Of a stretch of DNA of 64,000 nucleotides, positions 16,445 through 25,275 are shown in pieces. The DNA lies in the NCBI RefSeq assembly GCF_016908355.1, contig NZ_JAFBDT010000001.1, positions 62,001 through 126,000 on the forward strand, written 5' to 3'. Positions within the stretch are counted from its first letter, which is position 1. Every line of letters begins with the position of its first letter. Under the pieces are notes generated by a model. That model saw only the letters and a program-made list of their open reading frames with translations, made no database searches and had not been told where the DNA came from. Made by a program: the position numbers and the translations under genes. Source of the DNA: Fusibacter tunisiensis. GTDB lineage: Bacteria; Bacillota; Clostridia; Peptostreptococcales; Acidaminobacteraceae.

Positions 16445-17538
16445 TGGATCGATATTTGTATAATCTTATGTGTTTAAAAAACTGGTGTCGGTTCACAAAA
16501 AAAGAACAGAATCAGATACTGGCATATTTTGGGTCGATTGAGTCAATAAATTGGCGTAGATTATCACAGTGTGGGTTACCGGATAATATAATAGAAGAAA
16601 AAAGTCAAAAGACGAAAGAAATTTGTCTTCGTGAGTATTACATGCTTTTGGAAAAACTAAAAATGAATGGCATTCAGTATATTGGCAAAAGAAGTGTCCT
16701 ATATCCAAATAATTTTCATCATATTGACTGTCCGCCCGATATTTTTTTCTATAAAGGAAATGAAAGATTGCTTGAGAATAGACCTAAAGTGGCTATTGTT
16801 GGTACAAGACGACCAACCGCATATGGGAGAAAAGCAACAGTTGATATTGCAAAATTTTTATCTAAGCATGGCATTGTCGTTGTAAGTGGGATGGCACTTG
16901 GAATTGATGCAATTGCCCATAGAACTGCTCTAGAAGCTAATGGACTTACCATGGCGGTCATGGCGTCAGGCGTTATGAATGCCTATCCCAAAACCAACAC
17001 TTCTATTTTTAAAGGCATACTAGACCAGAATGGACTTGTTGTGTCTGAAAAACCTTTTGATGAGGCGCCTAAACCCTATGAATTTCCATTAAGGAATAGG
17101 TTGATAAGTGGATTTTCGGATGCTGTTGTTGTAGTTGAAGCAAGTTTTGCAAGCGGAACGTTAACAACTGCCCAGCATGCAATTAATCAAGGAAAACCAG
17201 TGTTTGCATTGCCAGGGCCTGTTTTTTCAGAAACATCAAAAGGAACCAATCAATTGATTTATGATGGTGCGTATCCTTTAATTTGTTTGGAAGACCTACT
17301 TGCTGTGTCAGGTGTTAGTCCTGTTAAAGCAGACGCACACAAATCGATTGAGTTAGAAAAATTTAGTGAAAATGCACAAATAATATTTCGCTTAATAGAA
17401 GAGAAGAAAAAACAAGATTATGATGCCATTGAAAGCGAACTCAATTTAGAATATTCTGAAATTTTAGCTGCGGTTAATGAGCTTGTTATTGAGGGTTTAT
17501 GTCGGTTTGAGTCTCTGACTGAAATAGGACTTGCTTAA
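16444..17538 (+). CDS. dprA: DNA processing protein DprA (Smf)
   Basis: DprA binds incoming single-stranded DNA and loads RecA during transformation. The 364-aa protein has the Rossmann-like DprA core: VAIVGTRRPTAYGRKATVD, VVSGMALGIDAIAHR, FPLRNRLISGFSDAVVVVEA and a GTLTTAQHA segment. A short winged-helix C-terminal region is present. The ATG at 16444 overlaps the comM stop by 1 nt. Its presence next to comM suggests recombination functions but does not by itself prove competence, as no com uptake genes are in the window. Confidence 0.95.
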   Translation: MDRYLYNLMCLKNWCRFTKKEQNQILAYFGSIESINWRRLSQCGLPDNIIEEKSQKTKEICLREYYMLLEKLKMNGIQYIGKRSVLYPNNFHHIDCPPDIFFYKGNERLLENRPKVAIVGTRRPTAYGRKATVDIAKFLSKHGIVVVSGMALGIDAIAHRTALEANGLTMAVMASGVMNAYPKTNTSIFKGILDQNGLVVSEKPFDEAPKPYEFPLRNRLISGFSDAVVVVEASFASGTLTTAQHAINQGKPVFALPGPVFSETSKGTNQLIYDGAYPLICLEDLLAVSGVSPVKADAHKSIELEKFSENAQIIFRLIEEKKKQDYDAIESELNLEYSEILAAVNELVIEGLCRFESLTEIGLA

Positions 17539-17545
17539 AAAAGGC

Positions 17546-17572
17546 TTGACAAGTGATACAAAACTTTATAAA
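17546..17572 (+). promoter_or_regulatory. Candidate sigma-A promoter for topA
   Basis: A perfect -35 TTGACA (17546-17551) is followed after 15 bp by TATAAA (17567-17572); a TAAATT at 17569 would give 17 bp. It lies just after the dprA stop, giving a leader of about 45 nt before topA. Confidence 0.5.
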
Positions 17573-17622
17573 TTTATTAGGTACACTTGTAAGATAAATA
17601 AAAATAGAGTTTGGAGCGTATA

Positions 17623-19680
17623 ATGTCCTATAATTTAGTAATTGTTGAATCACCTGCAAAAGCAAAAACCATTGAGAAGTTTTTGGGTAAGAACTATAAA
17701 GTTGTGGCCTCTATTGGTCATGTTAGGGATTTGCCTAAAAGTACAATGGGTGTTGATATTGAAAATGATTTTGAACCCAAATATATCAACATACGCGGGA
17801 AAGGGGATTTGATTAAATCTTTGAAATCCGCTGCGAAAAAAGCAGATAAGATATTTCTAGCTACTGACCCTGACCGAGAAGGTGAGGCTATTGCGTGGCA
17901 TCTCGCGTATATTTTGGGAATTGACCATGATGAAGCGTGTCGGGTTATGTTCCATGAAATTACAAAGGATGCCATTAAAAGTGCTATAAAAAACCCAAGA
18001 CCACTTGATTTAAATCTCGTTGATGCACAACAAGCAAGACGTGTTTTGGATCGCTTGGTAGGGTATTCCATTAGTCCGATTTTATGGCGCAAGGTCAAGA
18101 AAGGCTTAAGCGCTGGTAGAGTCCAATCGGTTGCCACAAAATTGATTTGCTCAAGAGAGCGCGAGATACAAAGTTTTATTCCAGTAGAATACTGGAAAAT
18201 TGATGCCGAAGGTCAATTGGATCAAAGCAAAGATTCTTTGGAACTTGAATTTTATGGCACTCATAATGGCAAGTTACCTTTGGAAAATGAAGCTCAGGTT
18301 GCGGCTATTTTAAAAGACCTTGACACTAAAAAAGGCGAAGTTATTTCTGTTGAGAAAAAGAAAAAATACAGACACCCATCACCACCGTTTATTACCAGTT
18401 CTTTACAACAGGAAGCGTCAAATCGATTTGGCTTTTCAACAAAGAAGACAATGATGTTGGCTCAACAACTCTACGAAGGTATTGCGGTTAAGGGACGTGG
18501 GACACTTGGTCTGATAACTTACATGAGAACAGATTCTACACGTCTTTCGGATACAGCGAAAGATACAATGCGTGCGCATATTGAAGAAACTTTGGGCAGC
18601 GAATGGCTAGGCACAATGGAAAAAAAGCAAAAAAGTGTAAAAAATGCACAAGATGCACATGAGGCAATTCGACCCACTTATGTAGAGTTGACACCAGATT
18701 CCCTTCAAAATGCACTTTCAAAAGATCAGCTTAAACTCTATGATTTAATATGGTCGAGAGCTGTGGCAAGCCAAATGAAAAGTGCAGAATTTGAAAGTCT
18801 GAGTATCGAAGTTCAGATAGGTGATTACGTATTTAAAGCCAGTGGGAGCAAATTGATTTTTGAAGGGTTTTTACGCATTTATACAGCGTCTAAACAATCG
18901 GATAAAATTCTTGCTGAAGTGACTAAGGGCGATGTGTTAGAAAATATTAAGTACCAACCAACACAACATTTTACACAACCGCCTGCAAGATATTCAGAAG
19001 CTTCGCTTGTTAAGGTAATGGAAGAATTGGGTATAGGAAGACCAAGTACTTATGCACCTACAATTTCTACGATATTAAGCCGCGGCTATGTTGAGAAAGA
19101 AAAGAAGAGTTTAAAGCCAACTGAACTCGGCTTTATTATTGATGAAATTATGAACGATTATTTTAGCTCAATTGTAGATGTTGATTTTACTGCGGGAATG
19201 GAAAAACAATTTGATACCATCGAAGCGGGAGAAGATGAATGGAAAAATTCTATCCGGACGTTTTTTAAGCCTTTTGAAACAATGCTAAAAAAAGCGGATG
19301 AAGCAATCGAAAAAGTAGATTTGACAGAAGAAACGGATATTGAGTGTGAGAAATGTGGCAGTATGATGTTGATTCGACATGGCCGATATGGAAAGTTTTT
19401 GGCATGTTCAAATTATCCGGAATGCAATAACACCAAACCAATTTTGAAGAAGCTTGGGATTGCATGTCCTGCATGTGAGAATGGTGAGATTGTAGAGCGA
19501 AAATCAAAAAAATTAAAAGTTTTTTATGGATGCTCAGAGTTTCCAGAATGTCGATTTGTCTCCTGGGATATGCCGATTGATCGAAAGTGTCCGAAATGTG
19601 GCGATATTTTAACTGAGAAAAAAACCAAAAAGGGTAAAACTATTAAATGTCACAATCCATCATGTGACTATAAGGAATAA
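17623..19680 (+). CDS. topA: DNA topoisomerase I
   Basis: TopA relaxes negative supercoils (type IA). The 685-aa protein opens with MSYNLVIVESPAKAKTIEKF, continues with the Toprim motif ATDPDREGEAIAWHL, and has the active-site tyrosine at residue 300 in YMRTDSTRLS. Three C4 zinc-finger repeats end the protein (CEKCG..CSNYPEC, CPAC..CSEFPEC, CPKCG..CHNPSC). The ATG at 17623 is chosen because GGAG at 17613-17616 is 6 nt away; the upstream TTG at 17611 overlaps that site. codY follows after 16 nt, probably in the same transcript. Confidence 0.97.
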   Translation: MSYNLVIVESPAKAKTIEKFLGKNYKVVASIGHVRDLPKSTMGVDIENDFEPKYINIRGKGDLIKSLKSAAKKADKIFLATDPDREGEAIAWHLAYILGIDHDEACRVMFHEITKDAIKSAIKNPRPLDLNLVDAQQARRVLDRLVGYSISPILWRKVKKGLSAGRVQSVATKLICSREREIQSFIPVEYWKIDAEGQLDQSKDSLELEFYGTHNGKLPLENEAQVAAILKDLDTKKGEVISVEKKKKYRHPSPPFITSSLQQEASNRFGFSTKKTMMLAQQLYEGIAVKGRGTLGLITYMRTDSTRLSDTAKDTMRAHIEETLGSEWLGTMEKKQKSVKNAQDAHEAIRPTYVELTPDSLQNALSKDQLKLYDLIWSRAVASQMKSAEFESLSIEVQIGDYVFKASGSKLIFEGFLRIYTASKQSDKILAEVTKGDVLENIKYQPTQHFTQPPARYSEASLVKVMEELGIGRPSTYAPTISTILSRGYVEKEKKSLKPTELGFIIDEIMNDYFSSIVDVDFTAGMEKQFDTIEAGEDEWKNSIRTFFKPFETMLKKADEAIEKVDLTEETDIECEKCGSMMLIRHGRYGKFLACSNYPECNNTKPILKKLGIACPACENGEIVERKSKKLKVFYGCSEFPECRFVSWDMPIDRKCPKCGDILTEKKTKKGKTIKCHNPSCDYKE

Positions 19681-19696
19681 TTAGGAGGAAAATTAA

Positions 19697-20473
19697 TTGG
19701 AAAGTAACATTCTTCAAAAAATGCGTAGGTTGAATCGCATTTTACAAACATCTGCAGCGACTCAGTTGTCGTTTAAGGACCTGTGTCACACGATGATGAC
19801 AATTCTAGATTCCAATGTTTATGTGGTTAGCAAACGCGGTAAGATATTAGGTGCCAGCTTGATTGAGCAGGAAGACAGCGCGGTTGTGAATACAGAAAAG
19901 GGTGATCAGTTTTATGATCAGGAAGAGCAGGAAAAACTTCTTAAAATTAATGAAACGCTTTTTAATGTGACAAAAGAAGAACTGCAGTCACTCTTTAAAA
20001 ACGAAATTGGGAGTTCCTCTAAATTTGCAACGATTGTACCTGTAATTGGAAATGCCCAAAGGATGGCAACTTTTATAATTGCCAGACGAGAAAAAGTATA
20101 TTTAGAAGAAGATTTGATTTTGGCAGAATATGCGGCCACTATTATTGGTTTAGAAATCATCCGCGCAAAAAGTGATGAGCATGAAGAAGTGGTTCGTAAG
20201 AAGGCAATTGTTCAAATGGCAATTAGCACACTTTCATACTCAGAATTTGAGGCTGTTGTGAATATTTTTGATGAACTCGATGGTGCTGAAGGCTTACTTG
20301 TTGCAAGTAAAATAGCAGATAAAGCAGGGATCACGCGTTCTGTTATTGTAAATGCACTCCGCAAGTTTGAAAGTGCAGGTGTTATTGAAACGCGTTCGTT
20401 GGGCATGAAAGGTACCTATATTAAAGTTTTAAATGATTTGCTACTTCCTGAATTGGAACGTGTTAAGCAATAA
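19697..20473 (+). CDS. codY: Global nutrient-responsive repressor CodY
   Basis: CodY senses branched-chain amino acids and GTP and represses nutrient-acquisition, and often motility and competence, genes in growing cells. The 258-aa protein is full length: N-terminal GAF-like sensor domain and a C-terminal winged helix-turn-helix with ASKIADKAGITRSVIVNALR as recognition segment, then RSLGMKGTYIKVLN. It starts at TTG 19697 with AGGAGG 8 nt upstream. It sits directly between topA and the flgB operon; codY-flgB adjacency matches Bacillus subtilis, but here codV-clpQY are absent. A hairpin terminator follows. Confidence 0.96.
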   Translation: MESNILQKMRRLNRILQTSAATQLSFKDLCHTMMTILDSNVYVVSKRGKILGASLIEQEDSAVVNTEKGDQFYDQEEQEKLLKINETLFNVTKEELQSLFKNEIGSSSKFATIVPVIGNAQRMATFIIARREKVYLEEDLILAEYAATIIGLEIIRAKSDEHEEVVRKKAIVQMAISTLSYSEFEAVVNIFDELDGAEGLLVASKIADKAGITRSVIVNALRKFESAGVIETRSLGMKGTYIKVLNDLLLPELERVKQ

Positions 20474-20492
20474 ATTGATGCATTGGCATATT

Positions 20493-20530
20493 AAAAGTCC
20501 TTCTTGAAATTCATTCAAAGAAGGACTTTT
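20493..20530 (+). terminator. Terminator after codY
   Basis: AAAAGTCCTTCTTGAA (20493-20508) pairs with the complementary right arm ending at 20530, with a single bulged A. The stem is long, but its T-run is short (CTTTT). It separates codY from the flagellar promoter region. Confidence 0.7.
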
Positions 20531-20536
20531 GCCTTA

Positions 20537-20565
20537 TTTACGAAAAACACTTTATTTTATACAAT
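20537..20565 (+). promoter_or_regulatory. Candidate sigma-A promoter for the fla/che operon
   Basis: TTTACG (20537-20542), 17 bp, TACAAT (20560-20565), a moderate match in AT-rich DNA. The leader to flgB would be about 125 nt. A vegetative promoter is expected because sigma-D itself is encoded at the operon end. Confidence 0.35.
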
Positions 20566-20628
20566 ATATAGGGTAAAATAGACCCATAAGTTGTATATAT
20601 AGTATAAATTGGGATACTTGTAATCATA

Positions 20629-20656
20629 TAAAGTAATTGTCCACATGAACCGATAT
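20629..20656 (+). promoter_or_regulatory. Sigma-D (sigma-28) type promoter before flgB
   Basis: TAAA (20629-20632), 16 bp, ACCGATAT (20649-20656), ending 41 nt before the flgB ATG. It closely matches the flagellar sigma factor consensus (TAAA, about 15, GCCGATAT). It shares TAA-GT plus 14 nt plus CCGATAT with the site at 50625-50652. Confidence 0.65.
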
Positions 20657-20697
20657 GTTATATATGAGTATGTAACGGGCGTCATAAGGAGGGTGCT

Positions 20698-21096
20698 ATG
20701 TTAAACAAATCATTTGATCGAATTAATTTATTGAATAAGGCTTTAGACGGTGCTTGGCTTAAAAATAGCGCGATTTCCAACAACATAGCCAATGTGAATA
20801 CACCGGGATATAAACGTCAGACGGTGAATTTTGAAGAGGTGCTAAGAACGGAGATCGCCAAGTCTTCGTCGGCTCAAATGATAAAAACAAATCCAAAACA
20901 TATGGATCACATGGGAAATGGTCAAATTTCAATTGAAGAACAAGCGAACACCAGTTACCGTGTTGATGACAACAATGTAGATATTGACGTGGAAAATGCA
21001 GAGATGGCTAAAAATACACTATATTATAACGCTGTCATTAATTCTGTAAATGGGCAATATAGCCGACTGAAAAGTGTCTTTAATATCAATAAATAA
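20698..21096 (+). CDS. flgB: Flagellar basal-body rod protein FlgB
   Basis: FlgB is the most proximal rod subunit. The 132-aa protein carries the rod/hook N-terminal signature SAISNNIANVNTPGYKRQ at about residues 22-39 and a C-terminal helix AEMAKNTLYYNAVINSVN for heptad packing. AGGAGGG precedes the ATG at 20698. It is the first gene of the fla/che operon, 42 nt after the sigma-D-type promoter. Confidence 0.96.
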   Translation: MLNKSFDRINLLNKALDGAWLKNSAISNNIANVNTPGYKRQTVNFEEVLRTEIAKSSSAQMIKTNPKHMDHMGNGQISIEEQANTSYRVDDNNVDIDVENAEMAKNTLYYNAVINSVNGQYSRLKSVFNINK

Positions 21097-21107
21097 GGAG
21101 GGACGTT

Positions 21108-21548
21108 ATGGGATTTTTTAATTCAATTAATGTCAGTGCAACTGGCCTTACTGCAGAACGTCTTAGGATGGACTTGATTAGTGAAAATATTGCCAATGCC
21201 AATACGACACGAACTGCAAGTGGCACACCGTATAGAAGAAAAGTGGCTGTTTTTAGAGCTCAAGAAGCTTCTAGTTTTGAGCAAATGCTAAATTCGGCAA
21301 AGGGACTTCAAACACTTGGTCAAGGGGTTGAAATTGCAGGAATTGTTGAAGACCAAGCACCCTTTAAAAAAGAATACAATCCAGATCATCCAGATGCGGA
21401 TGCTGAGGGCTATGTAAGTCTTCCGAATGTCGAAGTGGTTAATGAAATGATTAACCTTATTTCTGCTTCTCGGGCCTATGAGTCCAATATTACCGCTGTG
21501 AACACAACCAAGGCAATGGTGATGAAAGCTTTAGAAATCGGCAAATAG
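21108..21548 (+). CDS. flgC: Flagellar basal-body rod protein FlgC
   Basis: FlgC is a rod protein. The 146-aa product has the family pattern LRMDLISENIANANTTRTAS near the N terminus and the C-terminal VVNEMINLISASRAYESNI motif shared by axial proteins. It follows flgB by 11 nt with its own GGAGGG, in the order flgB-flgC-fliE. Confidence 0.96.
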   Translation: MGFFNSINVSATGLTAERLRMDLISENIANANTTRTASGTPYRRKVAVFRAQEASSFEQMLNSAKGLQTLGQGVEIAGIVEDQAPFKKEYNPDHPDADAEGYVSLPNVEVVNEMINLISASRAYESNITAVNTTKAMVMKALEIGK

Positions 21549-21577
21549 GCCGTTTAAGAGTGTAGAAAGGGGTAGGC

Positions 21578-21880
21578 ATGATCGTTAATGGTATTCAAAA
21601 CATCGGATCTTTAAATCTCGATAAAATTAAAGAAGTAAATCAAACACTTGATTCTGGTCAAGTTAATTTTTCAGAACTCTTAGCAGATGCACTTAATAGT
21701 GTCAATGCAGATCAAAATTATTCTACTGAGATTGGGAATGCTTTTCTGCTCGGCGAAATTGACAGTGTCCATGATGTAAGTATTGCAGGGATGAAGGCTG
21801 ATCTGTCTTTAAATCTAGCGGTTGAAGTAACAAATAAGTTACTGGCAGCTTATAGTGAAATAATGCGACTCCAATTGTAG
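21578..21880 (+). CDS. fliE: Flagellar hook-basal body complex protein FliE
   Basis: FliE links the MS ring to the rod and is an early export substrate. The 100-aa protein has the C-terminal VHDVSIAGMKADLSLNLAVE segment and ending EIMRLQL that typify FliE. It lies between flgC and fliF, the usual order. Confidence 0.94.
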   Translation: MIVNGIQNIGSLNLDKIKEVNQTLDSGQVNFSELLADALNSVNADQNYSTEIGNAFLLGEIDSVHDVSIAGMKADLSLNLAVEVTNKLLAAYSEIMRLQL

Positions 21881-21907
21881 TAATTAATAGTCATAAGAGG
21901 TGTTTTA

Positions 21908-23467
21908 ATGAGAGAGTTATTAAACAGAATTCTAGAAAGCGTCAAAGCCTTTCACTCGCGTTTGGACCGAAATCGAAAAATTTTATTATACGTGGGATTA
22001 TCTGTGTTAATCTTAGCGCTGACGTTTGGAATTCTTTTTTTTACAAGAACTGAATATGTTGTTGTGGCTCAAGGGCTTACTGCAGCTGATGCTCAGATTG
22101 TTACTGGTCAGTTGGATGAATTGGGTATTCCTTGGCAAGACAGTATGAACACCTCGGTGATTTCTGTGCCTGAAGCTTATGCGTCTCGGGCGCGAATGGA
22201 AATTGCAGCAAATGTCCAGGCTGTTAGTTTTAGCTGGTCTGATTTTTTTAGCAGTGAATCTATTACTATGACTTCCCAAACCAGAGAACAAATGATTATA
22301 CAAGCAACAGCTTCTGGTGTTGAGGAATCCATTGAGACTTTAACATCTGTTGACAATGCCACTGTAATATTACAAATTCCAAAAGAAAGTAATTATTTCG
22401 TTAAAGATGAAATTGAATCAAAAGCTTCGGTTGTTCTGGAATTAAAAGGTGGAACTTCTTTAAATGAGCAACAGATTAATGGCATCGTAAGTCTCATTAT
22501 AAATTCTGTTAAAGATTTAACAGCTGAAAATGTTGCTTTATTGGATTCAAATGGCATTCAATTAAACGATCCATACCGTATGGATGATTTTAGTGCCAAC
22601 TCAAATTATGAACTTCAATATAAAGTTCAACAGCAGATGCAACATGATCTGACCTCGTTTCTAGAAACCTTGTATGGCGTTGGAAATGTTGAAGTAAAAC
22701 CAAGTGTCATTATGGAATTTGACCGTCAAACGGAATCTCAACGTATTTTTAGTCCGCCTATTGAAGGTGAGATTTCCGGAATGGTTAGAAGTGCGACGAC
22801 TATAACTGAAAACGTCGTTAATAGTGCTGGTGCAGTAGGTGTGCCTGGCACAGATTCTAATTCGGGGGAAGCGACTGGATATGTGGAAGGAGATTCTGGA
22901 GAATCTTCTTATGAAAAAGCAAGTGAAACTTTAAATTATGAACTCAATGAAATTTATCGTGAAATTATAAGCTCACAAGGTGACATTAAGGAACTGTCCA
23001 TAGGGGTTTTGTTAAATTCCACAGCGCTTATTGACGGTCAATTGTCAAACGACCATTATACTGAGTTGGTATCACTTATAGCCATGTCTGCAGGAACTGC
23101 TGCCGATAACATAAGTGTTATGGTAAGTGAATTTCCTGATCCGATGGCTTATTATGACGTTTATACTGCTGAAGTGGAAGATGGACTTGTCTTTGGCGTT
23201 CCATTATGGGCACTGATTGTTGTGGCTGTGGTGACACTTATAGTTGTGATTGTTGTTGTTCTAATGATTAGACGTAAGAAAGCAAAAGAGGCTGAAGCGG
23301 CTGAACTTGAAGCCCAGCGCAAGAAAGAACTTGAAGCAAAACGAGACCTTGATGAAATTGATCAAATTGAAGAAGATAAAGGCAGTCCTAAGTACCATAT
23401 TGAAAAATTTGTGGACAACAATCCGGAAGCGGCTGCAGCACTTCTCAGAGCATGGCTTAACGATTAG
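21908..23467 (+). CDS. fliF: Flagellar MS-ring protein FliF
   Basis: FliF forms the membrane MS ring on which the rotor assembles. The 519-aa protein has two membrane segments, at about residues 26-46 and 435-460, flanking the large periplasm-side ring-building domains (ARMEIAANVQAV region). The C-terminal cytoplasmic tail is charged and ends in EAAAALLRAWLND, the conserved FliG-binding element. A RRKKAKE stop-transfer stretch follows the second membrane segment. Confidence 0.97.
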   Translation: MRELLNRILESVKAFHSRLDRNRKILLYVGLSVLILALTFGILFFTRTEYVVVAQGLTAADAQIVTGQLDELGIPWQDSMNTSVISVPEAYASRARMEIAANVQAVSFSWSDFFSSESITMTSQTREQMIIQATASGVEESIETLTSVDNATVILQIPKESNYFVKDEIESKASVVLELKGGTSLNEQQINGIVSLIINSVKDLTAENVALLDSNGIQLNDPYRMDDFSANSNYELQYKVQQQMQHDLTSFLETLYGVGNVEVKPSVIMEFDRQTESQRIFSPPIEGEISGMVRSATTITENVVNSAGAVGVPGTDSNSGEATGYVEGDSGESSYEKASETLNYELNEIYREIISSQGDIKELSIGVLLNSTALIDGQLSNDHYTELVSLIAMSAGTAADNISVMVSEFPDPMAYYDVYTAEVEDGLVFGVPLWALIVVAVVTLIVVIVVVLMIRRKKAKEAEAAELEAQRKKELEAKRDLDEIDQIEEDKGSPKYHIEKFVDNNPEAAAALLRAWLND

Positions 23468-23478
23468 GAGGCGACTTG

Positions 23479-24492
23479 ATGGCTGTAAAAAAAGGGAAAA
23501 TGACAGGAAAGACAAAAGCTGCCATACTTTTGATTGCTTTAGGACCAGAAAGGTCTGCTAAGCTATTTAGTCATATGCATGATGATGAAATCGAAGAATT
23601 AACACTTGAAATTGCAAATGTTAGCCGAATTTCGCCTGAAGAACGTGAATCGGTTCTTGAGGAATTTTATCAAGTATGTCTGGCTCAAGAATTTATATCA
23701 GAAGGCGGTATCAATTACGCGAAAGAGGTTCTTGAAAAAGCAATGGGATCTCAAAAAGCACTTGAGATTATCAATAAATTGACGTCTTCATTACAGGTGA
23801 AGCCTTTTGATTTCGTTAGAAAAACAGATGCAAATCAATTGTTGAACTTTATCCAAAATGAACATCCTCAGACACTGGCGTTGATTTTATCTTACCTTAA
23901 CCCCAATCAGTCTGCTCAAGTTTTATCTGCCTTGCCACAGGAAAAACAGGCGGATGTTGCCCAGCGAATTGCAACGATGGAAAGTACATCGCCTGAAATT
24001 ATAAAAGAGGTCGAACTCGTCCTTGAGAGAAAGTTATCGTCTATGGTTACTCAAGACTACTCAGCAACGGGTGGTATTCAGTGTATTGTTGATATTTTGA
24101 ATTCTGTTGACCGTGGAACTGAAAAATACATCCTTGAGACACTTGAAATTCAAAATGCAGAACTTGTTGAAGAAATCCGGAAAAAGATGTTTGTTTTCGA
24201 GGACATCGTCAATTTGGACAGTGTTGGTATTCAAAGATTTATCAGAGAAGTGGACAACAACGATCTTGCAGTTGCACTTAAGGGTGCTACTGATGAGGTT
24301 AAGGAAATGATTTTTGCCAATATGTCCAAGCGTATGTCTGAAATGCTCAGAGAAGATATGGACTTCATGGGTCCTGTTCGCTTAAGGGATGTTGAAGAAG
24401 CACAACAAAAAATTGTTAACATCATCCGAAAACTTGAGGAATCAAATGAAATTATTATAGCAAGAGGCGGAGGAGATGAACTCATTGTCTAA
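23479..24492 (+). CDS. fliG: Flagellar motor switch protein FliG
   Basis: FliG is the rotor protein that contacts the stator and transmits torque. The 337-aa protein has the N-terminal FliF-binding region (KTKAAILLIALGPERSAKLF), the middle EHPQTLALILSYL segment (the EHPQ motif), and the C-terminal torque helix region around VKEMIFANMSKRMSEMLRED. The ATG at 23479 is chosen with AGGAGG 7 nt upstream; the TTG one codon earlier is the alternative. It overlaps fliH by 17 nt. Confidence 0.96.
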   Translation: MAVKKGKMTGKTKAAILLIALGPERSAKLFSHMHDDEIEELTLEIANVSRISPEERESVLEEFYQVCLAQEFISEGGINYAKEVLEKAMGSQKALEIINKLTSSLQVKPFDFVRKTDANQLLNFIQNEHPQTLALILSYLNPNQSAQVLSALPQEKQADVAQRIATMESTSPEIIKEVELVLERKLSSMVTQDYSATGGIQCIVDILNSVDRGTEKYILETLEIQNAELVEEIRKKMFVFEDIVNLDSVGIQRFIREVDNNDLAVALKGATDEVKEMIFANMSKRMSEMLREDMDFMGPVRLRDVEEAQQKIVNIIRKLEESNEIIIARGGGDELIV

Positions 24493-25273
24493 GATTTTTA
24501 AAGCTTCCAGAGTTATTTTGGATGAAAACGCCTTTGTACTGAAAAATAAAGAAGAAGTGATAGAAAATCATAACGCTCAAGAGCGTGATACAGAACCTGA
24601 TTTTTCTGACCTATCAAATGAAAGAAGACCGGATGATAGTGTTGAACAAGCAAAGCAAGAGGCTGAGGCTATATTGGAAGAGGCGGATGCAGAAGCGGAT
24701 CTAAAATTAAAAAATGCTGAAATGAGCAGTGAATCCATTATTTCAGATGCTTACGATCAGGCCAAAGGTATAATGGAACGTGCGAAACAAGATGGCTATA
24801 AAGATGGATTTGATTCTGGTCTTGCAGAAAGTCAAAAAGTAGGCAATAAAATTATTGAACAGGCTGAAACAATAAAGCAAGCATGGCTTACTGAAAGAGA
24901 AGCTGTTTTTAAGAGCGCTGAAAAAGAGATGATTGATCTTGTTTTAGAAGTTGTAGAGAAACTGCTAAATCACCATGTGGAAACGGATGTTTCTTTGATA
25001 GAGTCCTTAATAAAAATGGGGATTCAAAGGGTTTCTAGAACGGAACAACTCACCATACGTGTTTCAACCGATGATTACAATCAAGCAATTTCAGTAAAAC
25101 CCATAATATTGGCTATGAGCGATAAAATAGATGCTATTGAAATCAAAAGAGATCCATCGCTTCAAAATGGCTCGTGTATGATAGACGCTGACTCGGGCAG
25201 TGTTGACAGTGGCATTTGGACACAATTTGAAGAAGTCACCAAGTTGTTTGAAGAAATGTTGAAAGGTGAGTAG
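24476..25273 (+). CDS. fliH: Flagellar assembly protein FliH
   Basis: FliH regulates the export ATPase FliI and links it to the C ring. The 265-aa protein has a charged, helical N-terminal half with Ala/Glu-rich heptad-like repeats (AKQEAEAILEEADAEADLK) and a V1-ATPase-E-like C-terminal domain (EVVEKLLNHHVETDVSLIES). It overlaps fliG by 17 nt and ends just before fliI. A GGAGGAG ribosome binding site inside fliG precedes the ATG. Confidence 0.93.
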   Translation: MNSLSKIFKASRVILDENAFVLKNKEEVIENHNAQERDTEPDFSDLSNERRPDDSVEQAKQEAEAILEEADAEADLKLKNAEMSSESIISDAYDQAKGIMERAKQDGYKDGFDSGLAESQKVGNKIIEQAETIKQAWLTEREAVFKSAEKEMIDLVLEVVEKLLNHHVETDVSLIESLIKMGIQRVSRTEQLTIRVSTDDYNQAISVKPIILAMSDKIDAIEIKRDPSLQNGSCMIDADSGSVDSGIWTQFEEVTKLFEEMLKGE

Positions 25274-25275
25274 AC

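Noticed and set aside
19382-19389. GCCGATAT inside topA as a sigma-D promoter
   Set aside because: The -35 position reads TATG, and the sequence is explained by the conserved zinc-finger codons (HGRYGKF).
23102-23109. GCCGATAA sequence inside fliF as a sigma-D promoter
   Set aside because: No TAAA-like -35 at 15-16 nt upstream and it is in the middle of a gene with no internal start nearby.
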